From positions 1 through 20,462 of the forward strand of contig JBMZHG010000034.1 in assembly GCA_049616325.1 (NCBI GenBank): DNA of 20,462 bases, written 5' to 3'. This DNA is from UBA11663 sp049616325 (lineage in GTDB: Bacteria > Bacteroidota > Bacteroidia > Flavobacteriales_D > Sanyastnellaceae). Numbering within the stretch: position 1 is the stretch's first letter; the number at the start of each line of letters is the position of its first letter. A program made the position numbers and the translations under genes. Of the stretch, positions 7,341 to 14,414 are shown in pieces. Below the pieces are notes generated by a model that was given only the letters and a program-made list of their open reading frames with translations, was not told where the DNA came from and did not search any database.

Positions 7341-8866
7341 TGGCGGCAGGGGTGCATGTGGTTTGGTTCAAACGGGACCTGCGCACGCGGGATCACGAAC
7401 CGTTGAAGCACGCGATGGGCCTCGCCGCGGAGCATGGGGCGCGCGTGTTGCTGCTCCAGGTGTACGAGACCGGGATGCTTGCGCATCCCACCACTTCCTC
7501 TCGGCATGTTGCGTTTCAATGGGAGTGCGGCAACGACCTCAATTTCACCTTGGAGCAAGAGAAGTGGGGGGTCCGGTTGGAACGCGTCCAGGCTGGGGCA
7601 GTGGAGGTGCTGGAGTGGGTGAGGAAAAACCACGGCGTGGCTTCGTTGCACTCCCACGAGGAGACGGGCATTTTGTGGACCTTCGACCGCGACAAAGAAG
7701 TGACCCGATGGTGCCAAACCCACGGCGTTCCCTGGCACGAAGTCCCGCAGCCCGGTGTCCAGCGCCGACGAACTTCACGGGCGGGCTGGGTGGAAGCGTG
7801 GCACGTCAACATGGCTCGTCCGTGGGCCAATCCAGACCTTGAGACGTGGCGCACCTCGGAAGGCACGGGTCTTGAGGTCACGTGGCCCGACGCATGGAAA
7901 CTCCACTCCGCCCCGGACGTCACGAATCCCCACGACGTGGATGGTTCTGGGCCCATCCAGCCCGGGGGCGAACGTGCGGCTCACGCCTACCTGAAGAGCT
8001 TTCTGAAGGACGGTAGGATCTCCACCTACCAGCGCCACATCAGCAAGCCGGAAGCCAGTCGCCGAAGTTGCAGCCGGTTGTCGCCCTACCTCGCTTGGGG
8101 AGCCTTGAGCATTCGTCAGGTGTACCAGGCGTTGGAGGCGAGCGGCGGACAGGGACGGAACCACCATGCGTTCGGGAGCCGCTTGCGCTGGCATTGCCAC
8201 TTCATCCAAAAATTCGAATCCGAGCACGCCCTCGAATGGCGGAACGTCAACCGTGCCTACGACGGATTGCCGGTGGTGCGCAACGACGAATGGCTCTCGC
8301 GTTGGAAGGACGGAACGACGGGCATCCCGCTTGTCGACGCTTGCATGCGGTGCGTGCGCGAGACCGGCTACCTCAACTTCAGGATGCGGGCGATGCTGGT
8401 GAGCTTCCTCACGCACCACATGAACCACCGGTGGCAAGATGGCGTGGAGCACCTTGCACGGTGCTTTCTCGATTTTGAGCCTGGCATCCACTACAGTCAA
8501 TTCCAAATGCAAGCCGGCGTCACCGGCATCAACACGGTGCGCATTTACAACCCCGTCAAGCAGGGTCAGGAGCACGATCCAGAGGGCACGTTCATCCGAA
8601 AGTGGGTTCCGGAGTTGCGAAACGTTCCCCGTGAATGGATTCACGCACCGTGGTTGGCGCCTCCGATGGAGTCGGCACTCGGAGGGTGGGACGCGGACGG
8701 GTATCCCGCACCGATGTTGGACCTCACCGAGGCTGCCCGCGCCGCGAGGGAGCGCATGTGGGCGTTTCGAAAGCGTGGAGATGTGAAGGAGGAGGGGAGA
8801 CGCATTTTGGCCCGACATGTTGTTCCCGCCCGAGCGCAAACGAAAGGCAGAATGCGCGAACTTTGA
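7340..8866 (+). CDS. Cryptochrome/photolyase family protein (atypical flavin pocket)
   Basis: A 508-aa photolyase-superfamily protein. The ATG at 7340 shares its A with the previous stop (TGATG); a GTG one codon earlier is an alternative. The N-terminal antenna-type Rossmann domain begins VHVVWFKRDLRTRDHEPL. The C-terminal FAD-binding helical domain contains GGERAAHAYLKSFLKDG, STYQRHISKPEASRRS, SRLSPYLAWGALS, RLRWHCHF (from R281), GIPLVDACMRCVRETGYLNFRMR (read in parts) and RIYNPVKQGQEHDPEG with R401. The segment before RIYNP reads HYSQFQMQAGVTGINTV, where class I CPD photolyases have GGWQW...DAAPYF, so the proximal tryptophan of the electron-transfer triad and the conserved Asp appear replaced. 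Repair substrate or signalling role cannot be decided from the sequence. It ends four bases before the next gene. Confidence 0.9.
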   Translation: MAAGVHVVWFKRDLRTRDHEPLKHAMGLAAEHGARVLLLQVYETGMLAHPTTSSRHVAFQWECGNDLNFTLEQEKWGVRLERVQAGAVEVLEWVRKNHGVASLHSHEETGILWTFDRDKEVTRWCQTHGVPWHEVPQPGVQRRRTSRAGWVEAWHVNMARPWANPDLETWRTSEGTGLEVTWPDAWKLHSAPDVTNPHDVDGSGPIQPGGERAAHAYLKSFLKDGRISTYQRHISKPEASRRSCSRLSPYLAWGALSIRQVYQALEASGGQGRNHHAFGSRLRWHCHFIQKFESEHALEWRNVNRAYDGLPVVRNDEWLSRWKDGTTGIPLVDACMRCVRETGYLNFRMRAMLVSFLTHHMNHRWQDGVEHLARCFLDFEPGIHYSQFQMQAGVTGINTVRIYNPVKQGQEHDPEGTFIRKWVPELRNVPREWIHAPWLAPPMESALGGWDADGYPAPMLDLTEAARAARERMWAFRKRGDVKEEGRRILARHVVPARAQTKGRMREL

Positions 8867-8870
8867 ACCG

Positions 8871-9749
8871 ATGTCTGCCGCGAACGACACCGCCACGTTG
8901 CTTCACCACGAAGTCATTGGAGACAACCCCCAAGCGCCTTGGATGGTCCTCATTCACGGTGCGGGCGGGTCCATCAAGACGTGGAAATTCCAAATCGAAG
9001 CGTTTGCTCCGCATTACTGCCTGTTGCTCTTGGACCTCCGGGACCACGGGTACAGCAAGGACATCTTGCCCGAATTTCCGGCTTACGATTTTGACATTGT
9101 GGCAGAAGACATCTTGCGGGTGGTGGATCATTTGGGCATTCAAAAGGCGCATTTTGTCAGCTTGAGCATCGGCAGCGTCATCCTCCAAAAGCTCGACATC
9201 GAACGCCCCGAACTCATCGATCGCATGGTGATGGCAGGGGCCATTTTCGACGGAAGTTGGCTCATGCACCTGTTCGTGCACAGCGCCAAAGTGCTGAACT
9301 TCGTGCTTCCTTACCGTGCGATTTACTGGTTGTTCTCGTTCATTGTGCTGCCGCGACGGAATCATCGTCTCAGCCGGTGGATTTTCCGCCGTCAAAGCCG
9401 CAAGCTTTCCCAAGGCGAGTACTTGAAATGGGTGGAGTTGTACAAGCCCTTTTTCAAGTTGGTGCGCCAATACGTTCAGCGCCCCGTTACCAAGAAAGGC
9501 CTCGTGGTGATGGGAGACCAAGACCACATCTTTTTCCGGGCGGCCGAACGTTTCACGCAAATCCAGCGCAACATGCGCCTCAGCGTCATTGAAAACTGCG
9601 GCCACGTTTGCAGCATCGAAGCGCCCGAGTTGTTCAATGAGCTCGTGCTGAATTTCCTGAGGGACGCCGACGTGCCTCAGCGTGTGACCGCCTCTCCCGT
9701 GCCCAAGTCTTGGGCAGAACTGCGTCAACTCCAATCTGCCAAAGCATGA
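8871..9749 (+). CDS. Alpha/beta hydrolase
   Basis: A 292-aa alpha/beta-hydrolase fold protein. The start at 8871 is four bases after the photolyase stop; an upstream in-frame ATG at 8817 would overlap the photolyase by 50 bases. The oxyanion motif is HGAGG (from H29). The nucleophile elbow is SLSIG with Ser99 as the likely nucleophile, the first Gly of GxSxG being Ser. The acid is probably Asp218 in GDQDHIF and the base His245 in NCGHVCS. A hydrophobic, aromatic cap region (about 130-175) includes VLNFVLPYRAIYWLFSFIVL and could contact lipid or a membrane. There is no signal peptide. Fold and triad are clear; the substrate is not. Operon position suggests a role in the light response, perhaps on an oxidised lipid or ester, but that is speculation. 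Confidence 0.88.
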   Translation: MSAANDTATLLHHEVIGDNPQAPWMVLIHGAGGSIKTWKFQIEAFAPHYCLLLLDLRDHGYSKDILPEFPAYDFDIVAEDILRVVDHLGIQKAHFVSLSIGSVILQKLDIERPELIDRMVMAGAIFDGSWLMHLFVHSAKVLNFVLPYRAIYWLFSFIVLPRRNHRLSRWIFRRQSRKLSQGEYLKWVELYKPFFKLVRQYVQRPVTKKGLVVMGDQDHIFFRAAERFTQIQRNMRLSVIENCGHVCSIEAPELFNELVLNFLRDADVPQRVTASPVPKSWAELRQLQSAKA

Positions 9750-10471
9750 ACCTCCGCTTCGCCCTCGTTGCCCTGATTTCCTTCACGGCGTGCTCTGTCC
9801 TCGCCCAAACCATTGAAACCGACCGCCCCGACCAGACCGAAGCGGCAACCCTCGTTCCGGTTGGGGGCATTCAGCTCGAGACGGGAGTCGCCGGTTGGAC
9901 CTCCGGCGACGCGTCGACCACGGGCTACACCTTGCCCACCGCGCTTCTTCGTTACGGCATGCACGAACGCTTTGAACTTCGGGTCGTGGGGCAGCGTGAC
10001 CAAGAGCAGTCCAACTTCATCGACATGGAGGAGCCGTGGACGTCGGCCAGCGCTTGGGATGTGGGGGCTAAGGTGGCGGGTTGGAGAACAGAGTCTTCGC
10101 AAATGTGTGTGCTCGCCCACTACCGCTTTCGCCCTGGTTCGAACGACGGAGGACAAGTCCGCCTCAATGCGGCCAAACCCCTCGGCACTCGCTTCAGCGT
10201 CGGGACCAACGTTGGCATGGCGTGGACCTGGGCGACCGCAGACCAAGCAGCGGTAGGCGAATTGGAATACACCCTCGCTTTGGGCTACAACGTGTCGGAA
10301 ACCCTGTACGCCTACGTCGAAGCGTTTGGTGCAGGCGGCGGTTTGCAAGGCGACGCAGGCCTCGCTTGGCGTCCGGATCCCCTGAGTCAATTCGACGTAA
10401 GCGTGGGCTGGACCGACGGTTCTGGCAATTCCTACGTGGCCGTAGGGTGGTCCAAGCTCTGGATGCCCTGA
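9746..10471 (+). CDS. Outer-membrane beta-barrel-like protein (transporter-like, PF13557 type)
   Basis: A 241-aa protein starting in an ATGA overlap with the hydrolase stop. A signal peptide is evident (MNLRFALVALISFTACSVLA, cleavage likely after Ala20). The mature part opens with TIETDRPDQTEAATLVPVGG, typical of the Bacteroidota proteins annotated as transporter or putative MetA-pathway phenol-degradation protein, then GIQLETG. Repeated amphipathic strands with aromatic residues at their ends (ALLRYGMHERFELRVVG, YNVSETLYAYVEAFGAGG, FDVSVGWTDGSGNSYVAVGW) fit an 8-12-stranded outer-membrane barrel ending in aromatic residues. Transport is an assumption from the family name. Finding an exported protein inside a photolyase operon is unusual. 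Confidence 0.8.
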   Translation: MNLRFALVALISFTACSVLAQTIETDRPDQTEAATLVPVGGIQLETGVAGWTSGDASTTGYTLPTALLRYGMHERFELRVVGQRDQEQSNFIDMEEPWTSASAWDVGAKVAGWRTESSQMCVLAHYRFRPGSNDGGQVRLNAAKPLGTRFSVGTNVGMAWTWATADQAAVGELEYTLALGYNVSETLYAYVEAFGAGGGLQGDAGLAWRPDPLSQFDVSVGWTDGSGNSYVAVGWSKLWMP

Positions 10472-10477
10472 GTCGTC

Positions 10478-10633
10478 GTGGCCCACAAAAAGCCCCACCT
10501 TCCTGAGAAGTGTTGCGTAATCTGCGGGCGCCCCTTTGCGTGGCGCAAAAAATGGGAACGTGATTGGGACAACGTGAAACACTGCAGCGAACGCTGTCGC
10601 CGAAGTCGCTCCTCGGCCTCCAAGGAAACATGA
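10478..10633 (+). CDS. DUF2256 zinc-ribbon-like small protein
   Basis: A 51-aa protein that is easily missed because of its length and GTG start. The start at 10478 (6 bases after the previous stop) gives MAHKKPHLPEK; no ATG is available in frame. The sequence has CVICGRPFAWRKKWERDW and then HCSERCRR, so C13, C16, C36 and C40 (with C12 adjacent) can form a zinc site. These motifs and length match DUF2256, a family of very small proteins frequently encoded next to cryptochrome/photolyase genes. The Arg/Lys/Trp-rich middle could bind nucleic acid; this is inference and the function is not known. It sits 18 bases before the iron-sulfur photolyase gene, matching the family's known neighbourhood. 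Confidence 0.88.
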   Translation: MAHKKPHLPEKCCVICGRPFAWRKKWERDWDNVKHCSERCRRSRSSASKET

Positions 10634-10651
10634 TGCGTCTCGGGGTGTTTC

Positions 10652-12238
10652 ATGCATACCATGGACGCTCCCGCCTCATCCCTTCGACCCGCTCGCGTGG
10701 TTCGACTCCTGCTAGGCGACCAACTGAATGCCGCCCACTCGTGGTGGGAGTCCCCTGATTCCGACGTGCTGACGGTGATGATGGAGTGTCGCCAAGAAAC
10801 CGACTACGCTCGCCACCACGTCCAGAAAGTCCTCGCGTTCTTCCTGGCGATGCGCAGCTTTGCCAAGGATCGCATCGCCGACGATCACCGCATTCACTAC
10901 CTCCCCATCGACGGCCCGCAAGCGGCTCGTCCCATGTTGGACATTCTGCGGGACATCGTCACGGGATGTGGTGCGTCCGAAGTGCGATTTCAGCTTCCAG
11001 ACGAGTGGCGTCTCGACCAGCTGTTTCAGGACGCAGCCAAGTCCTGGCCTGGCGAACTCGGAGTCGACGTGCACGTGGACGACACAGAACATTTTTTGAC
11101 CTCACGGACGGACCTGGCAGACCATTTCCACGGCAAGAGGCAGTACCTCATGGAGTCCTTTTACCGGAAGATGCGAAAGCGGCACGACGTGCTGATGGAC
11201 GCAGCCGGCGAGCCCGAGGGCGGGAAGTGGAATTACGACGCCAACAACCGGAAAAAACTCCCCAAGGGTCACGTTCCTCCGGCACCTCGCCTTTGGGAGC
11301 GGGACGTCACGGAGCTCCTCGATGCCATCCACGGCGCAGGCGTCGAGACGGTGGGTCGCGTCGACGCCACGCGGTTCGGTTGGCCCGTCACCCGGGCCGA
11401 GAGCCGCGAGTTGCTAGACCTTTTCGTCGAGGAGTTGTTGCCGCGGTTTGGGGATTTTCAAGACGCGCTCACGGAAGACAGTTGGACGGTGTACCACAGC
11501 CGACTCAGCTTCGCGATGAACACCAAGATCCTTAGCCCTCGTGAAGTCATTGAGGCGGTGGAACGCAAGTGGCGTGTGGCTCCCGAGCACGCCAGCATCG
11601 AACAAGTCGAGGGCTTCATTCGCCAAATCCTTGGTTGGCGCGAATACATGCGCGGCATCTATTGGGCCAAGATGCCTGAGTACGCCACCCTCAATTTCTT
11701 CCAGCACGAGCGGAAATTGCCGGGATGGTTTTGGACAGGGCGGACGGGCATGCGCTGCTTGCAACACGCCGTCACCCAAACCCTCGACTACGCCTACGCC
11801 CACCACATCCAGCGCCTGATGGTCACGGGCAATTTCGCCCTGTTGGCGGGCATCAATCCGGACGAAGTGGACGCGTGGTACTTGGGCGTGTACATCGACG
11901 CGCTTGAGTGGGTCGAAATCACCAACACGCGTGGCATGAGTCAGTTCGCCGACGGCGGAATCGTGGGAAGCAAGCCGTACGTCTCGTCGGCCAACTACAT
12001 GCACAAAATGGGGCCGCATTGCAAGGCCTGCTCGTACAACCGTCAAGGCAAAACCGAGGACGACGCGTGCCCCTTCAACAGTTTGTATTGGCATTTCCAC
12101 GCCCGCAACCGGGACCTCCTTGAACGCAACCCGCGCATCGGCATGGTCTACCGCACTTGGGACAAAATGCCCGCACCTCAACAACAGGCTTTGCTTGACC
12201 GCGGCGATGCGGTGCTAGCCAACCTCGAATCCCTTTGA
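10652..12238 (+). CDS. Iron-sulfur bacterial cryptochrome/photolyase (PhrB/FeS-BCP type)
   Basis: A 528-aa member of the photolyase-related family (COG3046, DPRP) that carries FAD and a [4Fe-4S] cluster; characterised members such as Agrobacterium PhrB repair (6-4) photoproducts. The N-terminal domain starts VVRLLLGDQLNAAHSWW. The four cluster cysteines are C369, C457, C460 and C473, with spacings of 88, 3 and 13, the same as I recall for PhrB (350, 438, 441, 454). H384-H385 in AYAHHIQRLMVTGNF have the same offset of 19 from the active-site His pair of PhrB, and the Trp/Tyr-rich region DAWYLGVYIDALEWVEITNTRGMSQFADGG is intact (described in parts). So the protein should be an active, clustered enzyme. 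Start at 10652; the Met at 10661 is an alternative. It is one base from the DASH gene. Confidence 0.95.
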   Translation: MHTMDAPASSLRPARVVRLLLGDQLNAAHSWWESPDSDVLTVMMECRQETDYARHHVQKVLAFFLAMRSFAKDRIADDHRIHYLPIDGPQAARPMLDILRDIVTGCGASEVRFQLPDEWRLDQLFQDAAKSWPGELGVDVHVDDTEHFLTSRTDLADHFHGKRQYLMESFYRKMRKRHDVLMDAAGEPEGGKWNYDANNRKKLPKGHVPPAPRLWERDVTELLDAIHGAGVETVGRVDATRFGWPVTRAESRELLDLFVEELLPRFGDFQDALTEDSWTVYHSRLSFAMNTKILSPREVIEAVERKWRVAPEHASIEQVEGFIRQILGWREYMRGIYWAKMPEYATLNFFQHERKLPGWFWTGRTGMRCLQHAVTQTLDYAYAHHIQRLMVTGNFALLAGINPDEVDAWYLGVYIDALEWVEITNTRGMSQFADGGIVGSKPYVSSANYMHKMGPHCKACSYNRQGKTEDDACPFNSLYWHFHARNRDLLERNPRIGMVYRTWDKMPAPQQQALLDRGDAVLANLESL

Positions 12239-12239
12239 C

Positions 12240-13568
12240 ATGCCCCCTGCACGAACCCTCCATTGGTTTCGGAACGACCTCCGATTGGACGACAACCCCG
12301 CCTTGTCAGAAGCCTTGCGGAGCGAGGAAACGGTGCCGGTGGTGGTGCTGGACGATCGGTTTTGGGTGGAGGACCGTTGGGGTCATGTAAAGACAGGGCC
12401 TTTCCGCACCCGCTTTCTCTTGGAAAGCATCGCGGACCTCAAGTTGGCCCTGGAAGAAAGGGGGGGAGTGCTGTTGGTGCGTCGCGGGAAGGCGGAAGAT
12501 GTCCTTCCGGCACTGATGAAAGAGCATGCGTGCACTCGCCTCACCGCACAAGCAGAACACACGCCGGAAGAACTGGAAATTGAAGCCGCCGTCGAGCGCG
12601 CGGTTCGCGACCACGGCGGTCAGTGTTCGTGGATCGAAGGACATACGCTTTTTCATCCCGACGACTTGCCCATGGACCTCGAGGCATTGCCAGACATCTT
12701 CACGCAATTCCGTAAGAAGGTGGAAAAGCTAAGCGAGGTCCGCGAGTGCATTCCCGCTCCAGCCCTCGTAAACACCCCAGCCGGACTAACTTCTGATCCG
12801 GTTCCTGACCTCGACGAATTCCTCGCGAACGCGGGCCAGACCATGCCGCCGTCCGACAGCCGCAGCGTGTTGCCGTTCAAAGGAGGCGCAAGTGAAGCAA
12901 GGGCGCGGCTCAAGCATTATTTCTGGGACACCAAGCGGCTCGCAGTGTACAAGAAAACACGCAACGGCTTAGTGGGGGCTGATTACAGCAGCAAGTTCAG
13001 TCCGTGGCTCGCTCACGGATGCATCAGCCCGCGTCGCATCGCGAGTGAGGTGCATCGCTTTGAGGACAACGTCGAGGCCAACGACAGCACGTACTGGTTG
13101 GTGTTTGAATTGATTTGGCGCGACTACTTCCGCTTTGTGGCGATGAAATACGGGAGCCGAATTTTCCATCGCAAGGCCCTGAAACCGGACAGCCCCAACC
13201 GAGGAACACAGCGGTCCGCGTTCGAAGCCTGGAAGGAGGGACGAACGCGCGATGCGTTTGTCAACGCCAACATGCGGGAACTCGCCCGAACGGGATTCAT
13301 GAGCAACCGCGGTCGCCAAAACGTGGCCTCCTACCTCGTGCACGACCTCGGCATCGACTGGCGCCTCGGGGCGTCGTGGTTTGAGCACATGCTGCTCGAT
13401 TACGACCCCGCGAGCAATGCGGGCAACTGGATTTACGTGGCCGGTGTCGGGAACGACCCCCGACCCAACCGCAAATTCAACACCCAGCGACAGGCCGAGA
13501 TGTACGACGGCGAGGGCAAATACCAAACCCTTTGGAGCACCGATGCTTTGGAACTTGACGTACGCTGA
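12240..13568 (+). CDS. DASH-type cryptochrome/photolyase
   Basis: A 442-aa CryDASH protein binding FAD and usually an MTHF antenna; the family repairs CPD lesions in single-stranded or looped DNA and may signal. It begins TLHWFRNDLRLDDNPAL (antenna domain). The FAD domain holds GADYSSKFSPWLAHGCISPR, WLVFELIWRDYFRF (strictly typical of DASH), the TGFMSNRGRQNVASYL motif, the conserved DWRLGASWFEHMLLDYDP segment (given in parts), and SNAGNWIYVAGVGNDPRP with W397, the family hallmark. Length is slightly short of the typical 470-500 aa and there is no C-terminal extension after YDGEGKYQTLW. Its last 26 bases overlap the start of the next gene in another frame. It is preceded by the FeS photolyase with a one-base gap. 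Confidence 0.96.
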   Translation: MPPARTLHWFRNDLRLDDNPALSEALRSEETVPVVVLDDRFWVEDRWGHVKTGPFRTRFLLESIADLKLALEERGGVLLVRRGKAEDVLPALMKEHACTRLTAQAEHTPEELEIEAAVERAVRDHGGQCSWIEGHTLFHPDDLPMDLEALPDIFTQFRKKVEKLSEVRECIPAPALVNTPAGLTSDPVPDLDEFLANAGQTMPPSDSRSVLPFKGGASEARARLKHYFWDTKRLAVYKKTRNGLVGADYSSKFSPWLAHGCISPRRIASEVHRFEDNVEANDSTYWLVFELIWRDYFRFVAMKYGSRIFHRKALKPDSPNRGTQRSAFEAWKEGRTRDAFVNANMRELARTGFMSNRGRQNVASYLVHDLGIDWRLGASWFEHMLLDYDPASNAGNWIYVAGVGNDPRPNRKFNTQRQAEMYDGEGKYQTLWSTDALELDVR

Positions 13569-13959
13569 TCCGGACCGTTGGAAAGAAGTGTACGCGATCA
13601 GCGGTCCGCCCTTGCCGTGGTGGAAGCGGTCGGGGAGTCCGCGCATGCGCCTGCTCCAAGGCCCGCCGCCCGTGAGCGACCTCTTGGAAGAAACGTCCGA
13701 CATCAAGTGGGCGAACCTGCAACGAACGCAGGCGGGCGCCATTCTCTATTTCCGTGTGCGTCTTGAGGTTTACGGCATGCCCTGTTCCAACGCGCATACC
13801 ACGTGGTCCCTCAACGGCAGCACGCCGCGTCCGGTCCTCACCTTGCATCACCCAGATGGCCCCGTCCTCCTGGACCTCAATTCTGCACCCTCACGCGGGT
13901 TGTTCAGGCTGCTTGAGCAGTCCTTTGGGCCACAAATCGTGTCCAAAGTACACGTGTAA
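13543..13959 (+). CDS. Unknown 138-aa protein at the end of the photolyase operon
   Basis: I do not recognise a named family. The ATG at 13543 overlaps the end of the DASH gene by 26 bases in a different frame; a later Met at 13645 would lose the Trp-rich start. It opens MLWNLTYADPDRWKEVYAIS, then PLPWWKRSG, RLLQGPPPVSDLLEE, IKWANLQRTQAGAILYFRVR and LEVYGMP; the second half is beta-rich and Pro-rich. There is no signal peptide, membrane segment or zinc motif. The pattern (WKxVxxxxGxxLPWWK followed by a helix and WANL) seems familiar from small hypothetical proteins of Bacteroidota, but I cannot attach a function. It is expected to be co-transcribed with the photolyases. Confidence 0.65.
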   Translation: MLWNLTYADPDRWKEVYAISGPPLPWWKRSGSPRMRLLQGPPPVSDLLEETSDIKWANLQRTQAGAILYFRVRLEVYGMPCSNAHTTWSLNGSTPRPVLTLHHPDGPVLLDLNSAPSRGLFRLLEQSFGPQIVSKVHV

Positions 13960-14027
13960 ATTGCTGAGAATGTGTATATTGCATTCCCAGGGCTCAACGC
14001 CGCCCTCTCACGTTCAATCCCTGTACG

Positions 14028-14321
14028 ATGATCAAATCACGCACGCTGAATGAGTTGCGCCAAACGCGCGACGCGGTGTACACCCCTCCTGTTTCTCACG
14101 ACGAACGCATGAAAGAGCGTTTGGTCGGAGACATCTACGTCATCCTCGATTCTGAGGGCAATCCTGCTGTGGCTTGCGACGACGTGGCTTGTTTGATTCA
14201 GGCTCGTCCTGAATGGTCGGCGGATGCGCTCGAGGCGCATTTTGACACCGGCGAAGAGCGCTACACGGCGCCCAACGGGGAGGTGGTTCATCACGTTCGC
14301 CGTCGCAAGCGCCGGGTCTGA
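14028..14321 (+). CDS. Small unknown acidic/basic protein
   Basis: A 97-aa protein not assigned to a known family. It begins MIKSRTLNELRQTRDAVYTP, has a central acidic stretch (GDIYVILDSEGNPAVACDDV) and ends with a strongly basic tail (HHVRRRKRRV). Such a tail could contact nucleic acid, but that is a guess. There are no signal peptide or membrane segments. It follows a 68-base gap that contains TATATTGC at 13975-13982, resembling a -7 box with one missing T, so it may have its own promoter. It runs up to a strong terminator. The ORF is bounded by plausible signals and has coding-like composition, so I consider it real. Confidence 0.7.
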   Translation: MIKSRTLNELRQTRDAVYTPPVSHDERMKERLVGDIYVILDSEGNPAVACDDVACLIQARPEWSADALEAHFDTGEERYTAPNGEVVHHVRRRKRRV

Positions 14322-14357
14322 CCGACGCAGAAGCTACGAAGCTGGCCGACGGAATAG

Positions 14358-14394
14358 AAAAAGCCCCGATGCATGGACTGCATCGGGGCTTTTT
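14358..14394. terminator. Bidirectional terminator between convergent genes
   Basis: AGCCCCGATGCA and TGCATCGGGGCT form a perfect 12-bp stem with a TGGAC loop, flanked by AAAA on the left and TTTT on the right. It separates the unknown plus-strand gene ending at 14321 from the minus-strand peroxiredoxin gene ending at 14415, and can terminate both. Confidence 0.93.
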
Positions 14395-14414
14395 GTGTTC
14401 AGAAAGTTCCTGAC

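Noticed and set aside
7775..8896. A 373-codon minus-strand open frame opposite the first photolyase
   Set aside because: Antisense shadow of a strong coding sequence; no recognisable motif or plausible start signals.
5780..13959. The photolyase operon as a recently acquired mobile island
   Set aside because: No integrase, transposase, tRNA or flanking repeat is visible, and base composition looks like that of valS and ppk1.
13987..14006. Possible terminator hairpin AGGGC...GCCCT between the photolyase operon and the gene at 14028
   Set aside because: Only five base pairs with an eight-base loop and no T tract; not convincing.
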